From: Methylorubrum aminovorans
GTDB lineage: Bacteria; Pseudomonadota; Alphaproteobacteria; Rhizobiales; Beijerinckiaceae
DNA length: 64,000 bases
Reading direction: 5' to 3'
Assembly: GCF_022179725.1 (NCBI RefSeq)
Contig: NZ_BPRC01000005.1
Coordinates: 186,001-250,000 of the forward strand
Shown here piece after piece: positions 25,367 through 33,277 of this stretch (its first letter is position 1; every line of letters begins with the position of its first letter). Both the position numbers and the translations under genes were made by a program. The notes below the pieces were generated by a model, which saw only the letters and a program-made list of their open reading frames with translations, had not been told where the DNA came from and ran no database searches.

Positions 25367-25774
25367 ATGATCGACGTCCGCTGCATCTGCGCCATCGGCC
25401 AGCGGGGCCAGCTCGGCCTCAACGGGCACCTCCCCTGGGAGGGCAACACCGATCCGCTCTTCGTCGAGGACGTGACGCGCTTCTTCGCGCTGACCATGGG
25501 CCACGTTCTGATCGCCGGGCCGAAGACCGTGGCCTCGGTGCCGGAATTCGCGTTCAAGGACCGCACCATCGACGTGATCCGCTCGCACGAGGACCCGGAA
25601 GCGGTGCTGGCCCGCTATCCCGGCCGCCGCATCTTCGTCGGCGGCGGCATCGCGGTCTGGAACGTCTACGCCCGCTACATCCAGCACTGGGACGTCACGC
25701 GCCTCCCCTACGACGGCGAGGCCGACCGCTGGTTCGACCCGGCCTGGCTCGTCGGCGGTCCGCTGCGCGGCTGA
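25367..25774 (+). CDS. dmrA: Dihydromethanopterin reductase DmrA (DHFR-like)
   Basis: 135 residues, about 15 kDa, a shortened dihydrofolate reductase fold: CICAIGQRGQLGLNGHLPW is the DHFR entry motif, GHVLIAGPKTVASVP matches the GRxTxESIG region, and FVGGGIAVWNVY the NADPH-binding GG loop. True DHFRs are near 160-170 residues. The size and these motifs fit DmrA, the NADPH-dependent enzyme that reduces dihydromethanopterin to tetrahydromethanopterin in Methylobacterium, needed for formaldehyde oxidation. A truncated DHFR is the alternative. It lies between the purF-SDR pair and ubiE, far from any other methanopterin gene in view. Confidence 0.8.
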   Translation: MIDVRCICAIGQRGQLGLNGHLPWEGNTDPLFVEDVTRFFALTMGHVLIAGPKTVASVPEFAFKDRTIDVIRSHEDPEAVLARYPGRRIFVGGGIAVWNVYARYIQHWDVTRLPYDGEADRWFDPAWLVGGPLRG

Positions 25775-25889
25775 GGTCTTCCTCGCACTCTGCATCCCCG
25801 CTGCCGCATGGCGGTTCGATCCGGCATTCGCTAAGGAGGCTCGGCCGAAGCCGTGGACGGCTGCGGGGCGAGCGCAGGGTTAGGATCGG

Positions 25890-26669
25890 ATGAGCGGAAC
25901 GGACGCGAGGGCCGGCGACACGGACGCCACCGCCGATTTCGGCTACGAGCGCGTGCGGCTCTCCGAGAAGCAGGCCCGGGTCGACGACGTGTTCCGCTCG
26001 GTGGCGCGCCGCTACGACCTGATGAACGACCTGATGTCGGGCGGGCTGCACCGGGCCTGGAAGTCGCACCTGATCTCGATGCTGCGCCCGTCGCACACGC
26101 GGCCCTACCACCACCTCGACGTCGCCGGCGGCACCGGCGACATCGCCTTCCGCACGCTCGCGGCGGGCGGCCCCGAGACCCACGTCACCGTGCTCGACAT
26201 CAACGAGGCGATGCTGCGGGTCGGCGCCGAGCGCGCGGGGCACAAGTACGACGGCCGCATCGACTTCGTGACCGGCAACGCCGAGACGCTGCCGCTGCCG
26301 GCGGGTCACTTCGACAGCTACACCATCGCCTTCGGCATCCGGAACGTGCCGCGCATCGACGTGGCGCTCCGGGAAGCGCACCGGGTGCTCAAGCCCGGCG
26401 GGCGCTTCCTGTGCCTGGAATTCTCCCGCGTCGACCTCCCCGTGCTGGAGAAGATCTACGACGCCTACTCCTTCCACGTGATCCCGCGCATCGGCGAGCG
26501 GGTGGCGGGCGACCGCGACTCCTACCAGTACCTCGTCGAGTCGATCCGCAAGTTCCCCTCTCCCGACGCGTTCGCCCGGATGATCGAGGCGGCAGGCTTT
26601 GCGCATGTCAGCCACCGCCGGCTCTCGGGTGGCATCGTCGCGATCCATTCCGGCTGGAAGATTTCTTGA
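25890..26669 (+). CDS. ubiE: Ubiquinone/menaquinone C-methyltransferase UbiE
   Basis: 259 residues. Class I SAM methyltransferase: [17 protein letters not shown] is the UbiE signature 1, [12 protein letters not shown] the SAM site, and [32 protein letters not shown] signature 2. It C-methylates the quinol ring in ubiquinone synthesis. The first 25 residues are a polar extension. ubiB follows 136 nt downstream. Confidence 0.96.
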   Translation: MSGTDARAGDTDATADFGYERVRLSEKQARVDDVFRSVARRYDLMNDLMSGGLHRAWKSHLISMLRPSHTRPYHHLDVAGGTGDIAFRTLAAGGPETHVTVLDINEAMLRVGAERAGHKYDGRIDFVTGNAETLPLPAGHFDSYTIAFGIRNVPRIDVALREAHRVLKPGGRFLCLEFSRVDLPVLEKIYDAYSFHVIPRIGERVAGDRDSYQYLVESIRKFPSPDAFARMIEAAGFAHVSHRRLSGGIVAIHSGWKIS

Positions 26670-26805
26670 TTCTTTTCCGGTCTCAGGTGCTGGCACCCGT
26701 CCCCGCGGGGGGCTCCGCAGGATCGGGCCTCGCGGCGCGGGGCGCTCTTCGCGTCGGCCTCCCAGCGCGCCCCTTCTTCGAGCGATCAGCTTGCAGGTTT
26801 CGCGG

Positions 26806-28368
26806 ATGCTAGGCGCCGTCTTCCACCTCGCGCGCGGCGCCCATGTCGGCTTCGTGCTCGCCCGCGAGGGCGGGCTCGCCCTGATCGACCCGGCGCAATT
26901 GCCGCCGCATCTGCGGCTCGCGCTGAAACTCGGCCGATCCCTGGAGCGGCGCGGCGTCGCCGAGGCGCCGGGTGCCAGCCCGCTGGAGCGCGCGCTGACC
27001 CGGCTCGGCCCCTCCTACGTCAAGTTCGGCCAGTTCCTGGCGACCCGGCCCGACATCGTCGGCATGGCCGCCGCCCGCGACCTCGAGCGGCTTCAGGACC
27101 GGGTGCCGCCCTTCCCGCAGGGCGTGGCGATGCGGGTGGTCGAGGCGGAACTCGGCAAGCCGGTCTCGGCCCTGTTCACCGCCTTCAGCGAGCCGGTGGC
27201 CGCGGCCTCGATCGCCCAGGTCCACAAGGCGACCGTGCTCGATGCCGACGGCACGCAGCGCACCGTCGCCGTCAAGGTGATGCGGCCCGGCGTGCGCGAG
27301 CGCTTCGCCAAGGACCTGCAGGCGATGCGGTTCATGGCCCGCATCGTCAACGCGCTGCTGCCCGACGCCGAGCGGCTGCGCCCGCGCGAGGTCGTCGAGA
27401 TCCTGGCCCGCTCCGTCACCATGGAGATGGATTTCCGGCTCGAAGCGGCGGCGATGTCGGAACTCGCCCAGAACACCAAGGGCGACACCGATTTCCGCAC
27501 GCCGCGCCCCGAATGGGCGCTGACGGCCCGCGACGTGCTGACCTCCGAGTGGATCGACGGCGTGCGCCTCAACGACCGCGCCGGCATCGTCGCGGCGGGC
27601 CACGACCCCAAGGCGCTCGGCCGGGTGGTGATCCAGTCCTTCCTGCGCCAAGCGATCCGCGACGGGTTCTTCCACGCGGACATGCACCCCGGAAACCTGT
27701 TCGTCGATCCGCAGGGGCGGCTCGTCGCCGTCGATTTCGGCATCATGGGCCGGCTCGGCCATGCCGAGCGGCGCTTCCTCGCCGAGATCCTGCTCGGCTT
27801 CATCACCCGCGACTACCGCCGCGTCGCCCAGGTGCATTTCGAGGCCGGCTACGTGCCGCGCCACCACTCGGTGGACGATTTCGCGCAAGCCATCCGGGCG
27901 ATCGGCGAGCCGATCCACCAGCGCCGGGCCGACGAGATCTCCATGGCCAAGGTGCTCACGCTGCTGTTCGACGTGACCGCCCTGTTCGACATGAGCACCC
28001 GCACCGAGCTGGTGATGCTGCAAAAGACCATGGTGGTGGTGGAGGGCGTCGCCCGCTCGCTCGATCCGCAGCTCGACATGTGGACCGGCGCCGAGCCGGT
28101 GGTGCGCTCGTGGATCACCCGCCATCTCGGCCCCGTCGGCCGGCTGGAGGGCGGGGCACGTGCCGCGATGACGCTCGCCGAGGTCGTCTCCGACATCCCC
28201 GACATCGCGCAACGCATCCGCCGCATCATGATCCGCCTCGACGAGGAGGGAACGCGCGACACCAAGGCGATCGAGCGCTTGGTCAAGCTGGAGCGCCGTC
28301 ACGCGCTCCTGACCACCCTGGCCCTGTGGGGGATCGCCGTGGGGGCGCTGGTGCTGGCCTTCCGGTGA
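26806..28368 (+). CDS. ubiB: Ubiquinone biosynthesis protein UbiB (ABC1/ADCK kinase-like)
   Basis: 520 residues. The protein-kinase-like ATPase has the UbiB hallmark KxGQ (SYVKFGQFLATRPDI) and an Ala-rich nucleotide loop; TVAVKVMRPG holds the ATP lysine, FHADMHPGNLFVD the catalytic loop and AVDFGIMGRLG the metal-binding DFG. Hydrophobic segment at the C-terminus (LTTLALWGIAVGALVLAF) anchors it to the membrane. It is required for ubiquinone assembly. The ATG at 26806 gives the usual family length; the upstream frame overlaps ubiE and is not coding. Confidence 0.95.
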   Translation: MLGAVFHLARGAHVGFVLAREGGLALIDPAQLPPHLRLALKLGRSLERRGVAEAPGASPLERALTRLGPSYVKFGQFLATRPDIVGMAAARDLERLQDRVPPFPQGVAMRVVEAELGKPVSALFTAFSEPVAAASIAQVHKATVLDADGTQRTVAVKVMRPGVRERFAKDLQAMRFMARIVNALLPDAERLRPREVVEILARSVTMEMDFRLEAAAMSELAQNTKGDTDFRTPRPEWALTARDVLTSEWIDGVRLNDRAGIVAAGHDPKALGRVVIQSFLRQAIRDGFFHADMHPGNLFVDPQGRLVAVDFGIMGRLGHAERRFLAEILLGFITRDYRRVAQVHFEAGYVPRHHSVDDFAQAIRAIGEPIHQRRADEISMAKVLTLLFDVTALFDMSTRTELVMLQKTMVVVEGVARSLDPQLDMWTGAEPVVRSWITRHLGPVGRLEGGARAAMTLAEVVSDIPDIAQRIRRIMIRLDEEGTRDTKAIERLVKLERRHALLTTLALWGIAVGALVLAFR

Positions 28369-28410
28369 GGGCCCTTCTCAGCCGCCGGATTTCCCCTACA
28401 CTCCCACATC

Positions 28411-28638
28411 ATGACCGACCTTCTCGACAAGGCGATCACCGCCGTCCGCAACCTGCCACCCGAGGCGCAGGACGCCATCGCGCGCTTGGTGTTGAGCTAT
28501 GCGAGCGAGGAACAGGCCGTCTACCGCTTCACTCCGGAGGAGGAGGCGGAGCAGGATGAGGCCGATGCCGCCGAAGCACGCGGCGATTTTGCGACCGACG
28601 ACGAAGTGCGCGCGATCTGGGCCAAGTACGGTCTGTGA
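28411..28638 (+). CDS. Putative antitoxin of a ParE-type module
   Basis: 75 residues, acidic. A helical N-terminus (MTDLLDKAITAVRNLPPEAQDAIARLVLSYA) is followed by an acidic tail (EEEAEQDEADAAEARGDF) and ends AIWAKYGL. This size and charge, directly 12 nt upstream of a ParE-like gene, are typical of the antitoxin that wraps the toxin and represses the operon. I see no clear ribbon-helix-helix, so the class is uncertain. Confidence 0.75.
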   Translation: MTDLLDKAITAVRNLPPEAQDAIARLVLSYASEEQAVYRFTPEEEAEQDEADAAEARGDFATDDEVRAIWAKYGL

Positions 28639-28650
28639 GCAGTGTGACTT

Positions 28651-28929
28651 GTGAAGCTGCGCCTCACACGCCCTGCCGCGCGTCAACTCGATCAGGCACT
28701 CGCTTATGTTGCCCAGCATAATCCGCAGGGTGCGAACCATGTGCAGGCACGCCTGCAGGATCTGATGCTTCTGTTGCTAGAACATCCGTCTGCAGGGCAG
28801 GCGACGACAAGGCGCGGCGTCCGGCGCATCGTCGCGTCACCTTATCCTTACGTGCTAACCTATCGCATCGGAAACGGCGAAATCATCATCCGCAGCGTGC
28901 GGCACACCGCCCGCCGACCTCTTTTCTGA
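28651..28929 (+). CDS. ParE/RelE-family toxin
   Basis: 92 residues, basic. LRLTRPAARQLDQALAYVAQHNPQGANHVQARL is the N-terminal strand-helix-helix of ParE, and VRRIVASPYPYVLTYRIGNGEIIIRSVRHTARRP the C-terminal sheet with the conserved Tyr/Arg/His. ParE toxins poison gyrase; RelE relatives cut mRNA on the ribosome. The sequence favours ParE. GTG start. Paired with the upstream antitoxin, the two sit between ubiB and coaBC, probably as a mobile insertion. Confidence 0.85.
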   Translation: MKLRLTRPAARQLDQALAYVAQHNPQGANHVQARLQDLMLLLLEHPSAGQATTRRGVRRIVASPYPYVLTYRIGNGEIIIRSVRHTARRPLF

Positions 28930-28998
28930 AGCTTCAGCTCACGCTGCGTCGAATATCCTCCCCTTGACGCGCGCCCCACAAATCCCCGTTCTGCGCCG

Positions 28999-30279
28999 AT
29001 GTCGTCTCCGCTCGAAAAACCCCTCGCCGGCCGCCGTATCCTGCTGATCGTCGGCGGTGGGATCGCCGCCTACAAGGCGCTCGACCTGATCCGGCGCCTG
29101 CGCGAGCGTGGGGCGCAGGTGCGCCCCCTGCTCACCGACTCGGCCCAGGAATTCGTCACCCCGCTGGCCGCCGCCGCGCTCGCCGGGGAGCGGACCCATA
29201 CCGACCTGTTCGATCGGGAGAGCGAGGCCGATATCGGCCACATCAAACTCGCGCGGGACGCCGACGCGATCGTGGTGGCGCCGGCCACCGCCAACCTGAT
29301 GGCGCGGATGGCCACCGGCCACGCGCCGGACCTCGCCTCGACGGTTCTGCTCGCCACCACCCTGCCGATCCTGATCGCCCCGGCGATGAACGTGCGGATG
29401 TGGCTGCATCCGGCCACCCAGCGCAACCTCGCGACGCTGAAGGCCGACGGCGTCGCGGTCGTCGGCCCCAACGAGGGTGCCATGGCCGAGGCCGAATTCG
29501 GTCCAGGGCGGCTGGCCGAGCCGCACGAGATCGCCGACGCCCTCGAAACCCTGCTGGCGCAGCGTACTGAGGGCCCCGGCCTCGGCTTCCTGGCCGGGCG
29601 CGAGCCGTCCAAAAAACCGCTGGCGGGGCGGCACGTTCTCGTCACCTCGGGGCCGACCCACGAGCCGATCGATCCGGTGCGCTACCTCGCCAACCGCTCC
29701 TCGGGCCGCCAGGGCCACGCGGTCGCCGCCGCCGCGGCGCAAGCCGGTGCGCGGGTCACGCTGGTCTCGGGGCCGGTAACAATCCCCGATCCGGAGGGCG
29801 TCAGCGTGGTGCGGGTGGAGAGCGCTCGCGAGATGCTCGCCGCGGTCGAGGCGGCGCTGCCAGCCGATCTGGCGATCTTTGCCGCCGCGGTCGGCGACTG
29901 GCGCCCGGCCGAGATGCGGGCGGGCAAGATCAAGAAGGACGGCACTGCGCCGGCACCGCTGCAACTGGTCGAGAATCCCGACATCCTCGCCACCATCGCC
30001 GGCCGCACCGAGGGGCGCCCGCCCCTGGTCATCGGCTTCGCCGCCGAGACCGACGCGGTCCTCGACAACGCGCGGACGAAAATTGCGCGCAAGGGCTGCG
30101 ACTGGATCGTGGCCAACGACGTCTCGGCGGAGGGCGGGGTGATGGGCGGCACCGAGAACACGGTGCATCTCGTGGGGCGCGAAGGCGGCGTCGAGACGTG
30201 GCCCAAGCTCGGCAAAGAGGAAGTCGGACGGCGGCTGGTGGCGCGGTTCGCGGAATTGCTGGCGGCCCAGTCGCACTGA
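28999..30279 (+). CDS. coaBC: Bifunctional CoaBC (PPC decarboxylase / PPC synthetase)
   Basis: 426 residues. The N-terminal flavoprotein CoaC (about 1-195) has GGGIAAYKALDLIR, the active-site His in ADIGHIKLARDADAIVVAPATAN and APAMNVRMW. The C-terminal CoaB (about 205-426) has TSGPTHEPIDPVRYLANRSSG and AAVGDWRP. It converts phosphopantothenate plus cysteine to phosphopantetheine for coenzyme A. The flap that carries ACGD in E. coli reads AEAE here (MAEAEFGPGR), so the reducing cysteine is absent, a variation I believe is shared by other alphaproteobacteria. Confidence 0.95.
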   Translation: MSSPLEKPLAGRRILLIVGGGIAAYKALDLIRRLRERGAQVRPLLTDSAQEFVTPLAAAALAGERTHTDLFDRESEADIGHIKLARDADAIVVAPATANLMARMATGHAPDLASTVLLATTLPILIAPAMNVRMWLHPATQRNLATLKADGVAVVGPNEGAMAEAEFGPGRLAEPHEIADALETLLAQRTEGPGLGFLAGREPSKKPLAGRHVLVTSGPTHEPIDPVRYLANRSSGRQGHAVAAAAAQAGARVTLVSGPVTIPDPEGVSVVRVESAREMLAAVEAALPADLAIFAAAVGDWRPAEMRAGKIKKDGTAPAPLQLVENPDILATIAGRTEGRPPLVIGFAAETDAVLDNARTKIARKGCDWIVANDVSAEGGVMGGTENTVHLVGREGGVETWPKLGKEEVGRRLVARFAELLAAQSH

Positions 30280-30439
30280 GCAACGCCTATCGACGACCAG
30301 GCAAGAACGCGCCGCTCGCCTGGGATGCAAAAATGTTCCTCGGCGAGAGACCTTTAAGTTTTCTTCTGCTCAGCTTGCTCTCTTCGGTCCAGTGCCCAGA
30401 TCGTTCCTCCACGCCACTCACAGCGACAGGAGCGAGATC

Positions 30440-30754
30440 ATGGCCAAGGCCGACCGGCACAGCATGGGCCCCGGCGCGCAGGGCAAGGGCGACGGCAGCG
30501 GCGCGATGACCGATCTGCCCGAGGGCATCCTCGGCGAGAACGAGGTGCTGAGCAACCGCGACAAGTCCCGGCACTCCGACGAACGCGGCCTCGACAGCCG
30601 CCACGTCCAGACCGAGCAGTACCACGACCATGTCGGCGCCCGCCAAAGCGGAGGCCGTGCCGGCGAGGAGGAGGCCAATTCCAGCGGCCCCGCCGGTCCG
30701 ATGACGAACACCTCGGGCGACACGAGCAGCCTGCGCTCGAAGCAGCGGGGTTGA
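30440..30754 (+). CDS. Small hydrophilic protein, possibly stress-related
   Basis: 104 residues with no hydrophobic core: Gly, Ser, Asp, Arg, His and Gln dominate (MAKADRHSMGPGAQGKGDGSG ... TSGDTSSLRSKQRG). It is predicted to be disordered. AGGAG lies 7 nt before the ATG at 30440. The composition resembles hydrophilin-type proteins made under desiccation or osmotic stress; that comparison is only by composition. Monocistronic, convergent with the FemAB-like gene. Confidence 0.65.
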   Translation: MAKADRHSMGPGAQGKGDGSGAMTDLPEGILGENEVLSNRDKSRHSDERGLDSRHVQTEQYHDHVGARQSGGRAGEEEANSSGPAGPMTNTSGDTSSLRSKQRG

Positions 30755-30832
30755 GCCGCGACGCAAGGCTCGCGACTTCGTCAGGGCAGGGGTGCCGCAG
30801 ACCCCTGCCCTTCTGCCCCTGCCCTTCTGCGT

Positions 30833-31837
30833 TCAGACCGAGCGCAGGAACAGGGCGGTCGCGGCGGCGCGGCGGACGAAGGTGTTGCGCGCGTAGATCC
30901 AGGTCGGGCCGCCCTGAACCACGTTGCGGCTCAAGGCTCGCTTGAAGTCGAAGACGCCGCGGTTGTCGGCCGGATCGACGCCGCCGAAATCGAAGCGGCT
31001 GGCGCCCTCCTCGCGGGCGCGCTCGACGATCCGCCACACGGCGAAGCTGGCCGCGCCGGTCGCCCGCGCCCGCTCGTTCGAGGCGGTGAAGAAATCGGTC
31101 CAGCGGTCCCGCGCGGTGTGGACGATGCGCACCAGGATCGGCTCCCCGCCCTCGCGGATCTCGAGGAAGAGCAGGTGCGGATCGGACGCCGCGAGGTCGC
31201 GATAGGCGTTCGTGTCGAGATCGTTCGAGAAGCCCTTGCGCTGCTGCAGGGCGGCATACATCCGCACGAAGGTGTCGAAGGCCCGCAGGCGCTCGTCCGG
31301 ATCCGTCAGGAAGACGGCGGTGAGATCGGGCTGGCCCTCCGCCTTCTTGACCTCCCGGCGCCAGCGCCGGTCGGACGCGGCCAGGAGCGCGGCCGTGCCG
31401 GGCGTCAGGTCGAGCTCGATCGTGTGATCCTTGGCCGTGACCACGGGCACGAAGCGGTGCGACAGGAGGGCGGTGACCCCTTCCGGATCCTGGGGCCGGT
31501 AGCTCTTCACCGCGAGCAGATCCGCCGGGCGCAGGGCGAGATGGTCGAGGAAGGCGGCGAGCACCGCCTCCGCCCGCGACTGACCGCGCGGGGTGAGAAC
31601 CGGCCCGCCCTGCACGAGAACCCGGCGGAGCGGCCCGCTGCGGCGCTCCTGGTACTGGATGTAGGCGAGATCCTCACCGTTGTCGCACAGGGCCACCCGC
31701 CGGACGTTCCAGCCGAGCCGGCCCTTGTAGGCGCCCCAGCTTCGCGACGCGTAGATGTTGGCGGCGGGCTGCTGCCAGAGAGCCTCGTCCCAATCCGCGG
31801 CCTCCGAACGGTCGATGACCGCGACCTGAGCTGCCAT
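30833..31837 (-). CDS. FemAB-like aminoacyl/acyltransferase (GNAT-like)
   Basis: 334 residues. Double GNAT-like fold of the FemX/BioF2-like family: AANIYASRSWGAYKGRLGW near the N-terminus, LTPGTAALLAASDRRWRREVKKAEG in the middle (positively charged tRNA or acyl donor side), and ASRFDFGGVDPADNRGVFDFKR at the end, which is the FemAB C-terminal motif. FemX relatives add amino acids to lipid II or modify surface polymers. No peptidoglycan genes are adjacent, so the acceptor is open. Confidence 0.85.
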   Translation of the reverse strand: MAAQVAVIDRSEAADWDEALWQQPAANIYASRSWGAYKGRLGWNVRRVALCDNGEDLAYIQYQERRSGPLRRVLVQGGPVLTPRGQSRAEAVLAAFLDHLALRPADLLAVKSYRPQDPEGVTALLSHRFVPVVTAKDHTIELDLTPGTAALLAASDRRWRREVKKAEGQPDLTAVFLTDPDERLRAFDTFVRMYAALQQRKGFSNDLDTNAYRDLAASDPHLLFLEIREGGEPILVRIVHTARDRWTDFFTASNERARATGAASFAVWRIVERAREEGASRFDFGGVDPADNRGVFDFKRALSRNVVQGGPTWIYARNTFVRRAAATALFLRSV

Positions 31838-32143
31838 GAACCGTCATCCTCTCTCCGCGCGTCCCGTGCGCCCGCCCCCTGCGCCGGTCGTCCGATCCGC
31901 CGCACGACCTATCGACCGAGTCGGCGCGCCGCGTAAACTTGGCCGTAGCACGAGCCTGGGTCGCCAACGCCCTTGAACGCCGATGTATCCGCGCTCCGGA
32001 CAGCCTCTGCGTAGTCTGCGTCGGCCCGACCCGACCACGGGGACCTGGCGCCGGGATCGACGGCTCGGGCGGGGAGAGGCTTGCGGGCGAGCGCTCCGAA
32101 CGGCTTGATGCGGCGAGCGAGGACGCCGCGGGGGAGGTTCGTC

Positions 32144-33151
32144 ATGGTGGATCGGGATACGGACGAGCGGGCCAAGACGCGGGCGGACCGCTTGGCGCGG
32201 TTCCAGCCGGCCTCCGGGATGGTGACGCCGCGCTTCTCCGGGCTCGCGAGCTTCATGCGGCTTCCGGTGCTCGATCCGGCCGAGGCGGCGGATCAGGTCG
32301 AGATCGGCCTGATCGGCATCCCCTTCGACGGCGCCACCACGGGCCGGCCCGGCGCGCGGCTCGGGCCGCGGGCGGTGCGCGAGGCCTCCACCGGCACGCG
32401 GGCGCTCAACCACGCCACGGGGGTGGCGCCCTATGCCCTGGCGCCTTGCGCCGATCTCGGCGACGTGCCGGTGAACCCCGTGGACGCCGCCGAGACCGCC
32501 CGGCGGATCGAGGCGTTCTACCGGCCGCTCGCGGAGGCGGGGATCGTGCCGCTTACGGTCGGCGGCGACCATTTCATCACCTATCCGGTGCTGCGGGCGC
32601 TTAGCGCCGCCCGGCCGGTCGGGCTGATCCACATCGACGCCCACAGCGACACCGACGACGCGCAGTATGGCGGGTCGCGGCTGACCCACGGCACGCCGTT
32701 CCGGCGCGCCGTCGAGGCGGGCGTGCTCGATCCGCGCCGCTGCATCCAGATCGGCCTGCGCGGCAGCATGGACGCGGCCGACGAGCGCGACTGGGCGCTG
32801 GCGCAGGGGATGCGCATCCTCGCGATGGAGGAGGTCTGCGCCCGCGGCCTGCCGGAGGTGGCCGCGGAAGCCCGCGCCGTGGTGGGCGAGGGCCCGACCT
32901 ATCTCAGCTTCGACATCGACGCCCTCGATCCCGCCTTCGCCCCCGGCACCGGCACGCCGGAGATCGGCGGCTTCACCACGCGGGAGGCGCTACACCTGCT
33001 GCGGGCTTTGCGCGGCCTCGATCTCGTCGGGGCGGACGTGGTCGAGGTCGCCCCCTCCCTCGACCCCGCCGGCATCACGGCACTGGCGGGCGCGGGCATC
33101 GCCTTCGAGATCCTGTGCCTGCTGGCCGAACGGGTCGCGGCGCGGGTTTGA
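32144..33151 (+). CDS. Agmatinase/ureohydrolase family protein
   Basis: 335 residues. The binuclear manganese site of ureohydrolases is complete: GGDH (His143), DAHSD (Asp165, His167, Asp169) and SFDIDALDP (Asp257, Asp259). GIPFDGATTGRPGARLGP matches agmatinases and guanidino-acid hydrolases. It hydrolyses a guanidino compound to urea; agmatine, guanidinobutyrate or guanidine are all possible, since agmatinase-type annotations in this clade are unreliable. GGGGAGG about 8 nt before the ATG decides the start. Convergent with the HD-GYP gene through repeat A3. Confidence 0.88.
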   Translation: MVDRDTDERAKTRADRLARFQPASGMVTPRFSGLASFMRLPVLDPAEAADQVEIGLIGIPFDGATTGRPGARLGPRAVREASTGTRALNHATGVAPYALAPCADLGDVPVNPVDAAETARRIEAFYRPLAEAGIVPLTVGGDHFITYPVLRALSAARPVGLIHIDAHSDTDDAQYGGSRLTHGTPFRRAVEAGVLDPRRCIQIGLRGSMDAADERDWALAQGMRILAMEEVCARGLPEVAAEARAVVGEGPTYLSFDIDALDPAFAPGTGTPEIGGFTTREALHLLRALRGLDLVGADVVEVAPSLDPAGITALAGAGIAFEILCLLAERVAARV

Positions 33152-33168
33152 CCGGCCCGAGAAACCGG

Positions 33169-33275
33169 ATTTCGAAAAGGTGAGCCTTTTCGCGGGTCCA
33201 GGGCAGAGCCCTGGAAGAATGCAGAGGCTCCACCCCGGCGCCCCGCCAAAGGGATGATCCCTTTGGAAACCCTGG
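33169..33275 (-). repeat. Family A hairpin repeat, copy A3 (3' of HD-GYP gene)
   Basis: Reading the minus strand: CCAAAGGGAT/ATCCCTTTGG-type hairpin (33246-33266, one base changed), the left arm of hairpin 2 (GCCGGGGTG, right arm lost), CCAGGGC/GCCCTGG (33198-33214) and CGAAAAGG/CCTTTTCG (33173-33192), ending TCGAAATCC. Hairpin 1 lies 12 nt after the stop of the minus-strand HD-GYP gene. Confidence 0.85.
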
Positions 33276-33277
33276 GA

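Noticed and set aside
26809..28302. Long minus-strand open frame opposite ubiB
   Set aside because: It is the antisense shadow of ubiB; His/Asp/Ala-rich translation without any domain is typical of high-GC complementary frames.
28939..30330. Minus-strand open frame opposite coaBC
   Set aside because: Shadow of coaBC; no domain, no Shine-Dalgarno, and it reads through the coaBC stop region only by chance.
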